Assembly: GCA_900169235.1 (NCBI GenBank)
Contig: FWCC01000062.1
Location: forward strand, 1-64,000
Source of the DNA: Zarea fungicola
Lineage: Eukaryota > Ascomycota > Sordariomycetes > Hypocreales > Cordycipitaceae
DNA: 64,000 bases
Reading direction: 5' to 3'
Shown: positions 1 through 11,738 of the stretch, piece by piece
Layout of the letters: each line of letters opens with the position of its first letter
How positions within the stretch are numbered: position 1 is the first letter of the stretch
Program-made: the position numbers and the translations under genes
Notes under the pieces: model-generated
The model's database searches: none
Seen by the model: only the letters and a program-made list of their open reading frames with translations
Told to the model about the DNA's origin: nothing

Positions 1-126
1 GTGGGGGCGTGGCACAAGTAGACGCCAAAGCTGGCCAAGACAGCGCCAACAGAGACCTGCAAGAAGCTATGGCTCACACCGGTTCAGCCGCAACAGTCAC
101 AACAGCTTTGCCTAAATGCAAAGATG

Positions 127-134
127 TATATAAA
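127..134 (+). promoter_or_regulatory. TATA-like box of DUF4291 gene
   Basis: The octamer TATATAAA lies about 140 nt upstream of the ATG at 273. A second AT-rich stretch follows at about 150-160. It is a reasonable core promoter element with a 5' leader of about 110 nt, but it is placed by eye only. Confidence 0.4.
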
Positions 135-192
135 GACAAATATTGCATAATATAAATCAAAGACATGAAATGAAATAAACCCGTTACAAAAG

Positions 193-212
193 CACACACA
201 CACACACACACA
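193..212. repeat. (CA)n microsatellite
   Basis: Ten CA units occur in the presumed 5' leader of the DUF4291 gene, followed by A/C-rich leader sequence up to the ATG. Likely length-variable between strains. Confidence 0.9.
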
Positions 213-272
213 AGCAATTTAACCAACAAACCATCACCACCCACCACTCCAACCAACACTTACACCATCACC

Positions 273-899
273 ATGACTGACTCACAACCTCAACCCACCC
301 CCTACCGCCAAATCAGAGCCAGCTACAATGACAAAACAATCACCGTCTACCAGGCCTACTCCCCATCCATTGCCGCCGCCGCCGTCGCCGCCCAGCGTCT
401 CAACGCATCCCCCGACTTTAAACCCGGCCGCATGACCTGGATCAAGCCCAGCTGGGCCTGGATGATGTACCGCGCCGGCTACTCTTACAAGGACCCGCGC
501 CAGGCCCGAATCCTCGCCCTCCGCATGAAGCATGAGCACTTCATCGGCCTCCTCGAGCGTGGCGTCTTGTCCCACGGCCCTGGCATTGACGCCGCCCGCG
601 ACAAGACCCATGAAGTGAGAGTCCAATGGGACCCGGAGCGCTCCCCGGCCCTGGAGCGGCTCGAGTATCGGAGTATACAGATTGGCATCCCGGGCAGCTT
701 GAGCAACCAGTGGGCGACCGAGTGGATCGACTCTATAGAAGATGTGACGGAGCAGGCGAGGAACTTGAAGAGTGCTCTTGACGAGGATGGGGGCTTGTCA
801 CTCGAGACATTGCTCGAGCGTGGACTTGTACCCGACGAGAAGCCCTTTGCTGTGCCAGACAGTGTCATGACTAAGTTGGACATGACGCGGATAGATTAA
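273..899 (+). CDS. DUF4291 domain-containing protein
   Basis: Single-exon gene of 208 codons. The protein opens with a short polar leader and then shows the hallmark DUF4291 blocks: YRQIRASY near residues 11-18, TVYQAYSPSIAAAAV near 24-38, and RMTWIKPSWAWMMYR near 53-67, the family's most conserved stretch. The length matches the family, whose members are about 200 aa and occur in bacteria and fungi. No signal peptide or membrane segment is visible, so it is probably cytosolic. The biochemical function of DUF4291 is not established. The ATG follows an A/C-rich leader and sits directly before the conserved N-terminal block, which supports this start. Neighbours give no functional hint. Confidence 0.9.
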   Translation: MTDSQPQPTPYRQIRASYNDKTITVYQAYSPSIAAAAVAAQRLNASPDFKPGRMTWIKPSWAWMMYRAGYSYKDPRQARILALRMKHEHFIGLLERGVLSHGPGIDAARDKTHEVRVQWDPERSPALERLEYRSIQIGIPGSLSNQWATEWIDSIEDVTEQARNLKSALDEDGGLSLETLLERGLVPDEKPFAVPDSVMTKLDMTRID

Positions 900-1068
900 A
901 TTGTTACTTTTATACTGTATTTTACTGTATTATACCGTATTGATACCCTTGATATTAAATGAAAAGTAAACATATACTTGAACCATAGAGCGCCAATGTC
1001 CTGTTAGCCAATGCTACCACTTTCAAACACATCTAGACCAATATGGATCCGACAAGAACAAATCATTT

Positions 1069-3019
1069 CTAATCATACACCAGCTGCAAGTCATAAAACA
1101 GCTGCCCCGAATACCGCACCTTGAACCTAAACTCCCCCCTGATCCCCGGCGACGGCCCCCAGACCTGCCGCCGCGCCACCGCGTCCTTGACCCTCGCAAA
1201 GTCCCCCGCGTCCACCCTGTCCAGCTCCTCAAACGCATACCACGGCACCGCATACAACGCCGGCGTCCCAAACGGGTTCGCCAGCAGCGGCTCCAGCCCA
1301 GCCACCAGGCACGTCCGGCTCGTCCTGTTCCGCAGCAGCAGGCCCCCGCCGCCCTCAAACACGAGCCTCAGCGCGCCGCACACCACCGCCTCCTTCATCT
1401 CCGCCACCGCCGGCACGGGACTGAGGCTAAAGTTGATCTCGTACGACTCGGGCGGGTGCCCGATGATGGCCTCGTCGACGAATATCTGCCACGTCGGCGA
1501 GCGCGACTCCACCCGCACCACGTCGCCGCCGCCAAAGCCCCCCGTGTACGACGACGGCGTGCCGATGGCCGGGTGAAAGAGGATACCGTTTGCCATGAGG
1601 GACGGCATGACGCTGCTGGGTACAAAGACGGATGTCGTCTGCACTGTCTTGAGGATCAGGCCGCGACCCACGCGAGAAGTATACGCAGCAGTTGCAGTAG
1701 AACTTGTTGCAACACCACTACCATCACCACTACCATCACCGCTGCCGCTGCCGCCCTCTTCCGTCGTCTGTCCCTGCTGCTGCTTTTGATGGTACGCGTC
1801 CATGAAATACAGCAGCTTCCGCGGCGCCACGATGCGGTTCATCATGCACAGCGGAATCAGGTCAGGCCGCACCCGCACAAACAGCGTCTCGTCCTCGTGG
1901 GACATGCGCTGCAGCAGCACCGCCGGCGTGAACATGGCCTGCGACGCCTCCCGCCGCATGTGGCACGCCAGCAGCGCAACAAAAATGGTCCCTGACGCGT
2001 CTCCCGGAAACGGCGTCAGCGCCAGGTCCATCTGTACTCCGCGCCGCGACACCGCCGTGCTCGCCCCGCGCTTCATCCGCGTCGAGAGGTACTTGGACCG
2101 CCGCGGGATCAGCTCCGTGAAGAAGACGAAGCATTCCGGCCCGTCGGCGAGGAGGCCGGAAAATATAGGTGGTGGTGGCGGCGGCGGCGGCGCTCCATCG
2201 GCCGGTGGCTCGTCGTCGACAACGTGCCGCCAGACAAAGATGGACTCATCATCCGTGGCCCGGATGATTTCCTCCTGCAGCCGCTTAAACGCCTTGACGC
2301 GGCCCTCGCCGTACAGGAGCGGCATGTTTATGTCAAACAGCCCCAGCAGGCTGTATGCAATGTCCTCCTCGCGCGTCGTCTCTCGCCGCGCCGCCCAGCT
2401 CATCCGCTCCGCCACGGACGTGAGCTCCAGCAGCCGCGACACGTCGGGAATGTCCCTCGTCGGCGTAAAGTACAGCACCTCAGTCGGTATCCCTGTGATG
2501 GCGCGAATCTCAGCGCTGAGCGAACCTCTTGTTCCGAACCGCTCCCAGCTGTGGTTGTAAAACTCCACCTCCCGCGGCGCAATGAGCTCCTGGAGCGTCC
2601 AGCCGCGGGCGGGCGCAGCGCCCACCCACTGCGCTGCCCTCCTTGGTTTGGAAAGGGGACCAAGAGGCGGCAGAGGAGCTAGCCGTCGATGAGTCGGCGA
2701 GATCGGTGAGGTAGACAAAGCACACTTGGGCCCGCGCGTACCACTGGAACATGGAGTTGATGGCCTCGGTCAACTCGGCGCTGCTCGACTTGTCTATGCA
2801 GCATGTGTCGATCCAGATGTAGTCCAACTTCTGCGCCGCGGCCACCTTTGCACTACCCTTGATCTTGAGCCATCCCGACGACGACTTGTGTTTGCCGTTC
2901 TGAAGCTGCTCATAGACGACTTCACCGGCTTCCCACGTATGAGACAGAATGGCGTAGGGCGGCACATCACCGCTGGCAAAGACTTCGAGTTCTAAGCTGT
3001 GTGTGTTTAACAGCCGCAT
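1069..3019 (-). pseudogene. HET-domain (heterokaryon incompatibility) protein, frame disrupted
   Basis: Starts at the ATG at 3019 and runs to the stop at 1069. The first frame (3019 to about 2620) carries the HET N-terminal signatures: an AILSHTWEAGEV block near residues 23-34, YIWIDTCCIDK near 66-76, then an MFQWYARAQVCFVYL block. The second frame (about 2604 to 1069) carries the downstream signature RGWTLQELIAP, a WAARRETTREEDIAYSLLGLF block and a long variable C-terminus with Pro- and Gly/Ser/Asp-rich low-complexity tracts. The two frames are offset by one base and I found no GT-AG intron that joins them. A 13-nt excess at 2605-2617 inside a perfect hairpin would explain the shift. HET proteins trigger non-self recognition cell death between fungal strains. 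This copy is either a broken allele or carries a sequence error. Confidence 0.8.
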
Positions 3020-3519
3020 TTTTTCTCAAATTATGAGCAATAAAAATAATTTCAGCATGCTCGATTTTTTGGTATGGAGGGAGGGTGCTCGTTGTCTGCC
3101 CGTGCTCAAGTCTAGCTTGACGACTTGCAAAGCGGAGGCGTCGCCTCACCACCAACGCCGTCGACAGCCACCACTCACCATTTGGCTAGCCTGCAAAGTC
3201 CTGTTGCCGCATTCTTAATCACAATCTTCAGGGTAGGCCGCACCCCGCGTACAGAGTAATGTATTAACTAGTATCCATTGTCTATTTCTTGTACAACGAC
3301 GGTTCAAATCAGCCGTGTGCCCAGACGACACTGCAGGATGTAGTAGTCCGCATCCGCGAACCGCCCACGTCGCCTCCACTCGATGAACAAGGCCCAAAAC
3401 GTGACAAAACCAAAAAGAAAATGCTCCCAAGAAACGCCGGTTTAAAATTGTATCCCACTTCGTTGTTACACAGAATCGCTCCCTCCACTTTCTTCGTCTT
3501 CGTCTGATGCATATTTATT

Positions 3520-3946
3520 TTATAGGGCAATGGTGCCTCGTCTGTTTTCGCGTACGTGGAGCATGCCTTGGCAGCCGCAGAAGACTAGGAAGCCCTGCAA
3601 AAGCGGAAAAGAATTAGCAAACATGTGCGCATCTGCAGGGTAGAGATCAATGGAGCGTACAATGTAGACAAAGACGGCGGTAAAGATTGTGCCGGACATG
3701 ACGACGCCGTGCTCGGGTGTGGGATCATTCTCGCCGCCGACAAACTCCTCATGGCCGCTGCGGTATACAAACGCCAAGACGGTGAGGATGATGATGGCAA
3801 AGGCGGAGACGACGGTGCTATACAACAGAACAAGAGCAATGTCAGTATGTAATGCTTGGCCTGGCTTGTGGCGACGGGGCCATCGGAAGGGAGCTGCTCT
3901 CGACGTACCAAGACCAAGCATGGCCGGCGCTAACCACGGGCTTCAT
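3520..3946 (-). CDS. V-type ATPase V0 subunit f (yeast Ypr170w-b homologue)
   Basis: Small gene in three exons: 3946-3909, 3817-3661 and 3594-3520, giving 89 aa. Intron 1 (3908-3818) has GTACGT...TATAG. Intron 2 (3660-3595) is 66 nt, so it stays open in frame and is easily missed; it has a TAAT-type branch site, a pyrimidine tract and CAG. The spliced protein begins MKPVVSAGHAW and has two hydrophobic helices (about residues 13-31 and 59-76) around a hydrophilic loop HEEFVGGENDP. Start, loop and the second-helix FCG motif match yeast Ypr170w-b, the f subunit of the V0 membrane sector of the vacuolar proton pump. The match runs through both inferred junctions, which supports the splicing. Expected location: vacuole and Golgi membranes. 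Confidence 0.87.
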
Positions 3947-5225
3947 GATGGGTAGTATGGGCGCGCGAGTCGTGTAGAATTGGTGGGAGATGTTCTGTAA
4001 AATGGCGTCGTGGATTCGTTTGCTGGCGCAGATGGGATGAGATCGACGTTGGTTTCTGATGATGGATGCCTACAGCTCGGATTGAAGTGACGCAGGAGCT
4101 TCGAGGTCTTGCTTGAAGTGTGGAGACACCAGCCACAGTGTAGAAGTGGTGCCACGCCACAGCGACCGTTGGTGTGGCTCAGTCTACATTCCGGGCATGT
4201 TATGCGTGCAAGAAAGGAGACATGAAGATAATTATCAATTTAAATAAATTAACAATAAAAACAAAGGAATTTAAGAACTTAAAACTTTAACCACCATTTA
4301 CACTTTTGTCTAGTTTTTCTATTTGTCCTATATCTAATCCATGGACAGTGCCCAAGACATGAACACCGACAAGTCTTGGTAATTCAAACGCTCGAGTTGA
4401 CGACTTTTATTAAATTTGCAACCATAGACACATTTCATGAACGAGTACATAACATTGCAGCGCAAGTTAATGAAAAGAATATGCTTATATGATAACATAA
4501 TAAATCGACAAAGCATGTAAGACGTGGCTGGCCCACCTACTCGCACCACATCTTGTGGCGATATTATCATCCCCAACAATTTACAATCAAAATCGTCCGG
4601 CAGCCATTCCAGCACTTGCCATCGGTCTAGAACGCATATAAAATGCCTGATATAGCAACATCGGAAGCCCTCTCCGGCACCTGATTGGCCCTGTTTAACT
4701 GGGCTGAATCAGGCTGCAGGCGTCTCTCCAATATCAGCCGTGGGACAAAGCGGCTTAAAATCAAACACGAATCATTACTCGATATACCAGGCTAGCCTTA
4801 CTATTAGAGCCGGACCGTTTTGAAATGGATTTAGTGCAGCAGATAATAAGCAAGAAAAAACGCCACTGGTTGCTGACTGCTCGTTCAATGAATCATGAAC
4901 GAACCAGGTTGGATGGGCGGTAACCTAGCCTCTAGAAAATTAGCTTCTTAACTTGAACTAGGGGTACCCTTGTCTCTTGAATATTTGAATTTGTCATGTG
5001 AATGATTGAAAAATGAAGTCGACCGACAGAAGGCTGAATGAAAAGTAGTTGGAAAAGGAATGACAACAATAAAAAACAAACCAAAAATAAGAGTAAAAAA
5101 AGCAGCTGTACAAGTCCTGGCGACAAAAGGTAGAAAAAAAAGTAAAATGTACATGTAAAAATTTCAACACTTGATATACATAGAGTCAGTCATTCATTCT
5201 TCTTATTCTTTGGCCAATTTCTCTC
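3947..5225. other. Intergenic region, no gene seen
   Basis: Upstream sequence of the V-ATPase f gene and downstream sequence of the next regulator. It is AT-rich from about 4200 on. Open frames of 60-95 codons (for example 4334-4615, minus) show no motif and no splice support. Confidence 0.5.
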
Positions 5226-7416
5226 TCAAGTAAGGACATTAATCGGCTCATCATAGCACTGGTCCCAGCCCGTCTTGCCCGACGCCCAAAACGTGTCCAG
5301 CTTCTCCAGCAGGTGAAACGCGCCCCCGTCCGAGCCCGGCAGCCAGCGCATCCTGCCCACGTACTCGCGCAGCGTCTGCTGCTCCTCCTCCTCGTGGTTG
5401 CTAAACGCCACGCCCAGCACCGCGACCGGCCACATGAGCCCCTCCTTGGCCGGCGCCAGCGGCAGCGCGTCCTTGAACAGCTGGTACAGGTGCCGCCGGT
5501 AGCACTCCCGCGGGAGCTGCGTGTCTTGCGCTTCCATCAGGTACGCGTCCGTGCTGTTGTCCCCGACGGTGGAGTAGGCGTCGTTCGATGAGATTGTCGT
5601 CGTCGTGGAGTTTGGGGTGTCGGCCAGGGCTAGCGGCGTCGCTTCGGTCGGCGGATAGGTAAAGACGGATGCGAGCGGGCCCGGCAGCGAGAGAATGCCA
5701 TAGAGGGCGACGGCGAATTTAAAGACTTCCCCCGCTATCGGGTAGAATTCGTTCTTGGTCGAGTACTGCTCGTCCCAGACGTGCGGGTCAAAGTTTTGAA
5801 TCTTGGCAAAGGCCTCGCGGGCCAGCGGCACGAGCTCTCGTACCGCAAATACGTTCTCGCAGTGGATGACGAGGGTCCGCAGGTGTGTTATTCGTATTAG
5901 GGCTTGTAACAGGACAGTCGGGCACGGAAAGGCGTGGAACCCTGTGTGGGAGTAGGCTATGCGGATGTCTTCGTCGGACCAGTTGGACATGAGTCTGATT
6001 TGGTCATGGGCTGGGCTCGTGGAGTTGCACATCGTTGATGTTCTAGAAGTCATGTAAGAGACCGGGTGCAAGAGTAAGAAAAAGGCCCCAAGTGGCAGGC
6101 TGGTCACTTACACCAATGCGTATTGTGATTGTATTGAAGGCGGTTTTTTAAGCGTAAAGAGCGCAGGAATGCCGCCGTAGCTCTTGACTAAAGCGCCGTA
6201 ACCCTCTGCGTGGGCTCTCCAGGTTGGAATCGAAAGCGAAAGCTGCGCGGGTGGAATGGTACGTTAGTTGCCATGTTCCCTAGGTAGCGTTTTCATGCAC
6301 GCAATGTTACCTCGGTATTGATGAGATCGCAGACTCTATGTAGTACAAAGTAGCCATCCTGTGCCAACGCCATGTATCGATTCAGGTTGCTGACAGAAAT
6401 GGCCATTTGATTAAACAGACGCGCCCACACAGGACCGAGCGACGGTAACGCCCCGAATTTGGCCTGCACGCCGTGCGCGGCTGAGACGCACTGGACTTGG
6501 TGGTTTAGGATAAGCATGGTGAAACTGTCGGGGTCAAACATGCTGTTCATGAGCTTAGCAAACTCGTAGCTAGAGTCGTATGCGCTGTCGCCAGCGGCGT
6601 GGTACCCGTGCATGGGAATCATGACGGTAATATCTACGGAGGGTCTCATTAGCTCCGAGCGGGGTATTGAGCGGGACGTCTCATTCAATAGTCGTCGAGA
6701 GGAGAGACGAGGCAGCAGGAGGCGGGCAATGAGACAAATGGCTGCAACATACAATATTCGCAGGCCTCTTTGACGTGCCAGTCTGGTGAGGGGAGGCCCT
6801 TTGGTGGGATCGGAGGGGGCGAGGCGGAGGAGGACGCATCCGAATTGGGGCTCTCGGGCGTTTCGTAGACACATGTGCGTCCAGTGAGGGCGCATCTTTT
6901 GCAGTCTGGTTTTCCTTCATCACACTTGATGCGACGATTGCTACAGGCATGCCAATAGCCGTTTTGTGGTTAGTTGATATGGAACGCTTCACAGTCACGG
7001 CGATGGGATCTGAGTAAGCGAGCGGATAGATGGGATGAGAGCATGAGGGCGGATAAAAGGATGTGAAGAATGCCATGAAGGAGAAAAGAAAGCACGAACC
7101 GACAAGTGACGCATCCCGTCCTCACCCGCGCCGCCCAGCGCTTCTTCCTCGGCTGCGAGGCGTCTGTCCGGTTGGGGTTGGGCAGCACCTCGAGCGATCT
7201 GCTGAAAGTCTCCGAGTCCTCGCGCAGCTTCCGGACGACCGTCTTGAGGTCCGTCTCGCGGGGTTTGTTCAGCGACTTGGTAACGGCGACCTGATGCTCG
7301 ACGAACTCGCGGGCATAAGTCATGTTGGGCTCTCGGCCATTGACCAGGGACCGGGCAAAGGCATTGGAGTCTTCCTGGACCTGCCGTACCGCGGCGGCTC
7401 GGTCCTGGGCGTTCAT
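5226..7416 (-). CDS. Zn(II)2Cys6 fungal-type transcription factor
   Basis: Five exons: 7416-7100, 6940-6753, 6633-6311, 6242-6112 and 6042-5226, giving 591 aa with frame kept at every junction. The binuclear zinc cluster spans about residues 102-129 with spacing C-x2-C-x6-C-x6-C-x2-C-x6-C. It is split by intron 1 just after the second cysteine, a common place in this family. The remainder has the helical, hydrophobic character of the fungal-specific transcription factor domain (Fungal_trans_2 type), with a Thr/Asn-rich loop near residue 460. Unusually, about 90 residues of Arg/Glu-rich sequence precede the zinc cluster. I chose the ATG at 7416; an ATG at 7443 would only add codons made from a CTCTCA repeat. 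The target genes cannot be inferred. Confidence 0.88.
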
Positions 7417-8874
7417 TGCTCTCACTCTCACTCTCACTCTCACTCTTTGTGCGCGGGGTGTTTTTCTTTGTGAGTTTTGCGTGTCTTGGTGTTTATGTTG
7501 TCACGGCCCCCTGCCTGCGCAGGCAATTCAAGCCAAAAAGCCACGCAATTTGGCAAGTTGAAGGCTTGAAAAGCAGACGGCGGTTTAGAAGTGCTCTCTC
7601 TCAGCCGCGCATCCGGCCGGAAGAGAGTCTTTGTTGCCCTTGGTTTTTTACGGGGCGGAATGTGGGCGGGAGGGGCGTAGGGAACGGTTTTATCTGTTCA
7701 TTGGAGCAGTTTCACCAGAAGAGAGGAGTGAGCTGTTGAAATGGAATTGCCTGCTGGGTTGGCTGGGGACCCTTGACTAACCTAGTGCAGTTTGAGCCCA
7801 GATGCGATCGTAGCAAGAGAAGCAGGTCCCCCGCCGGCAAGTTGGTCCAAGCAGTGGTCCAAGCCGGTCGAGTCAGCAGAAAAGAGGACAGCACCACACA
7901 CCTGGGTCGTGGGCTCGTCTGACAGCTGTTATTTATTAGCCTCACTTCCAGCTGCGGCAAAAGGGTGGTGGAATGGCCGAGAAGGATTCCAGGCCCCAGC
8001 TCCTCAGCCAGCCAAGCAAGCTCAGCCCAAGCACAGCCTGGCCTGTTTGGAACGGATGGAATGCAGAGCGTTGTGCGGACCGACTTCCGCCACCCGACAG
8101 ACGATGGGACAAGGACAAGGTCAAGGACAGGGACAAGGACTGGACAGGGCCAGACACTACGTAGCCTGATTTGCGGATACAGAGGCAAATTGCGAGCTAG
8201 ACCATCCTCAGGAAAGAAGGTGGTTCTAAGCAACTAGTTACTATTGGTTTAGCCAAAACTCTTTTTCCCTCTTCACTTTCATTTGCGCGTATTTCCTTTC
8301 ACTGATTACCGTGTGTGACTGAGGACAGTATGAGTAATTCAGCTGCACATCATTTCCTCTGTCCCGTGCTCGTGCTCCGAGACAAAACAAATAGATAACC
8401 CCGCAACCCCTGTCGTGCAAGCTAACAGACCAGCTTGTATGGAGTGCGAAGCACCAGTATCCATCAGGCAAGCACCGAAAGCGTGGCAGCCAATGAAGAG
8501 TCTCAACGTGATCTTATAAGAAAGTTTACGATTCTAATTATAGCCCTGCTTAGATGCAAATCATCTAAGCAAAACCAGCTGCGGAAAAAAGAAATAACCC
8601 GCACTCCAGTCCAACGAGGGAACAAAAACGATGTGATCTAGACAATTAGAAAATCAATACCAAGTCAACTCTATCCCTAACACCATAACCCAAAGATTGA
8701 ACAACCTCCCACAAAAAGGGAAGAAAAAAAAAGAATCGCTTCTCAAATGTGAGATATTTACACAGAAAAAAAAAGTAATCATCTCACCGCAATCTCGTTG
8801 TAAGTGGTTGAAAGCAGCCTGCCCGATTTGCGCCACCGCATACACGTTACCCAGCCCAAATATACACATCTTCC
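7417..8874. other. Intergenic region, no gene seen
   Basis: Promoter side of the Zn2Cys6 gene and 3' side of the C2H2 gene. It contains a GGACAAGG-type imperfect repeat at about 8103-8150. Overlapping open frames on both strands at 7712-8240 come from low-complexity sequence and have no recognisable domain. Confidence 0.5.
7420..7446. repeat. CTCTCA hexanucleotide repeat at the start codon
   Basis: About four and a half CTCTCA units lie directly upstream of the minus-strand ATG at 7416. Read in frame, the repeat encodes alternating Arg-Val and adds an optional upstream ATG at 7443. Confidence 0.85.
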
Positions 8875-11738
8875 TCACCTTGGCCCCCCCAAGATCATCT
8901 CTTTGCACACCCGCAGTCTGTCCCGCGCCTCCACCAGTAGCTCCGTGTCTGCCTCCTCCAGTATCCCAACCATGACATCCAGCAGATCCGGTAAGCCCTC
9001 GTGCAGCATGCCCGCCGACCTCTCGTCCAGCTCAGGCAGCGACGCCACCCTCGATAGGTACTCGGCCATGCGCCCCTGCGTCGTGCTCCCCATGTTGGGC
9101 GACTGCAGGCTCAGCGGCTTCCCTGCCGACCGGCCCAGCGCCTGCACAAACGACCAAATGGTCAGCATCGCAAAGTACATGATCCACGGCCGGTGCGGGT
9201 CTGGCTCATCGCGGATCGAGTAGTGTGCCGCCGCCGTCATGCCGTCCGCCTCCGCATCCCTACTACCGGGGTGATGATGATGAAGGTGGTTGTGGTGGTG
9301 GTGGGACATTGGCATCCGGCGGCGGCCCGGGTTGGGCTCGACGAGGACGCGGTACAGCAGCTTAAAGGCGTGGTAGATGGCGTGGCGCGTCGAGCCGAGC
9401 TTGGCCCAGGCCACCATGCGCTTCATCGCGTTGGCGTGGTCCCGCGCCGACACCTTGCGGCCCAGGATGCGCTTGGCGCCGGCGTAGACCTGGCAGTCGA
9501 TGATGTCCACGTTGGGCGTCATGTGCGCCAGGTGGAACAGCAGCTGCGCGCTGTTGATCGGCCCGTTGGCGATGCCGCGCTTCTGGCCCCCGCCGATGCC
9601 GCCGGTACCACCGCCTCCCCCGGAAAGGTGCTGCTGTCCGCCTGGAGATTCCGTCATGGAGCCCGCCATGGCCATGTCGAAGCTCCCCTTCCAGTTGTCA
9701 AACGCCAGCAGCAGCATCTTGCGCCAGTTGTCCTGCACCTCTGTCGACGGCGTCCGCAGGTCGAGCCACTTCAGGTGCGTCTCTCTGTGGCTGAGGTGCC
9801 AGCCGACGCTAAGCAGGCCCGAGATGATAATCATGCGGCCAAACGAGTGCGTCTTGACCTCCTTGCCGTGGAGCGCGCTCTTGAGGCCGTCCAGGAAGGA
9901 GACCTGCCGGAACCCGTACATGCGAAAGTTGGCGTCGAGGTGCCGCACCTCGTCGGGGCTGTTGGCCGCCCAGAGGTTGTCGTCGCACGGCAGCGGCAGC
10001 CGGATCTCGTGCGCCGCCATGTCCGCAGCGTGGCCAAAGATGGCGGCGTGGATAATATCGAGCATGAAGGCGGCAAAGACCACCCGGTGCATGGATTCCG
10101 TCTCCGCCCACCGCGTCCACCACGTGTGGGAGTCAAGCGGCATCCCCGTCGCTCCACGGTCATTCAGGCTCTCGGGCTCGGCGGGCGACTCGCTGCCGGT
10201 TCGTCCTATCAGCGGGCTGCCTCGCCGCAGCAGTGTTAGAAATGAAGAGTGGTAGATGTGCGCCCTTTCGTGAAACCGGCGTGATGAGTAGAGTTTCTCG
10301 TAGAACTCCAGTAGCAAGAGTGCCTGTGCCACCCACAAGTTCGCCGGCGGCGCGGAGTCGTCCGAAGTGAGGATTTCCCAGCGCACGGAGAAGATGATGA
10401 CGTCGGCAAAGGCTACGTATTCTGAGAGCTGGCCTGTCGCGTCACGATTCTTCAACGAGGCCGCGCCCAGGGCAATCATGACGAGTAGAAGAAATACTGA
10501 GCATCGGCTGGCGGAGAATGTGTGCTGATGAACAATGGGGAGCCGCGGTGACACATTATCCCAGAACTCTTTGAGGCACTCGCGCAGCATATCGCCACTG
10601 AGTGCTGGCAAGTCGCCTCCGCTCTCAAGTGTGAGCGTCGTCATGAGAGCATCGTACTTTGGCTGCTTCTTGCGAAATATTTGAAACCATTGCAAAATCT
10701 CCTTGCGCCGCGTCTCTGTGATCCACTCATCTGGTGCATCCGAGTGCCGTGGCGGTGTAGGGGCAATGGGAGAGAGGCTATTGAGCGACTCATAGTCGTA
10801 CTGTATAGTGTTGTTAAATGTTGACTCCAATCCGCCGTCTAGAAAAGGGAGGTTGGCCACGCTAAAGTCGCCATAGGTGGTCTGGGGGTCAAAGAGCCAA
10901 GCGGCAAAGTTGCCCTGGTTTAGCTGGTTGTCGGAAGGGTATGTGCCGGTTGGAAAGGGCATCAGGGTCGCCGGCTCAGGCATGGCGTTTGGGTCATTGG
11001 CGTAGAAGCTCCCGCGGTGACGCATCATGGGCGCCTGCGGCTGCCCGTCCATCGGCGCCGTCGGCCAGACAGTAGCCTGGTGCGTTGGCCTGTTGTGCAT
11101 GCCGGGGCCAAGCCCGGGCGGCGGCGGCTCCGTGTTGGACTCTGGCGTAAGGAGAATGGCAGCATCATGGGGTCCGGCTGTATGCTGATGATGCCCATAT
11201 GAAGGACGAGCTGCCGGCACGCCGCCCGCACCACTCACATTGACATTCACATTCTGCTCGGGCTGTCGGTGATCCAGCGCAGTAGTGTTCCCGTCTCCAG
11301 CTGGGTCGAAGCTGGGAATACGATTGCGTGGGGTGTATGATGATGTGTGACGCTTCTTGTGTCTCGACAGCAGATCAAGTCGCACAAACTTTTGATCGCA
11401 GTCACCAACATCGCATCGAAAAATCTCCTTGGGATTGTCTGAGACGGGTTGGGGGTTATGAGTTAGCCCTTGCTGTGCTGTGGGGGTCTGGCGCTGCATG
11501 GGGAAGAAAAGCAAGCATGACCGCCGCCGTGCATTGTTTGGGGGGCTAATGTCTTACGGTTCAATTGATGACGCTGCAGGTGTTCGGCCCTGGAATAAAT
11601 CTTGTCGCAGCCGGGATGCTCGCACATAAACTTGCGCGGCGCCCCTTTGCGACTTGCGCGCTTATACCCAAGGCCATTGCCATTGGCGGAGGACATCTGG
11701 CTGTCTGTGCTCATAGAGCGGGCAAACGCCCTTTGCAT
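8875..11738 (-). CDS. C2H2 zinc-finger transcription factor with fungal_trans domain
   Basis: Two exons, 11738-11558 and 11438-8875, giving 914 aa. The 119-nt intron (GTAAGA...CTCAG, with CTAAC branch sites) splits the histidine pair of finger 1. Joining the exons makes the second zinc ligand His61 and gives finger 1 (C39, C44, H57, H61) and finger 2 (C69, C74, H87, H91), joined by the usual NPKEIFRC-type linker, so the splice is well supported. The middle of the protein (about residues 300-700) resembles the fungal-specific transcription factor domain. Low-complexity tracts include Gly-rich and His-rich runs near the C-terminus. Paired fingers plus this domain are typical of nuclear regulators of carbon or secondary metabolism; specific targets are unknown. 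An earlier in-frame ATG at 11993 exists but lies in what looks like leader. Confidence 0.88.

Noticed and set aside
282..883. Long antisense open frames over the DUF4291 gene
   Set aside because: They mirror the GC-rich third positions of the sense gene and show no domain.
7712..8237. Overlapping open frames on both strands upstream of the Zn2Cys6 gene
   Set aside because: Driven by the GGACAAGG repeat; no start context, domain or splice signals.
9193..10255. Plus-strand open frames of 250-350 codons over the C2H2 regulator
   Set aside because: They are antisense shadows of a well-supported coding exon, with low-complexity Val/Arg composition.
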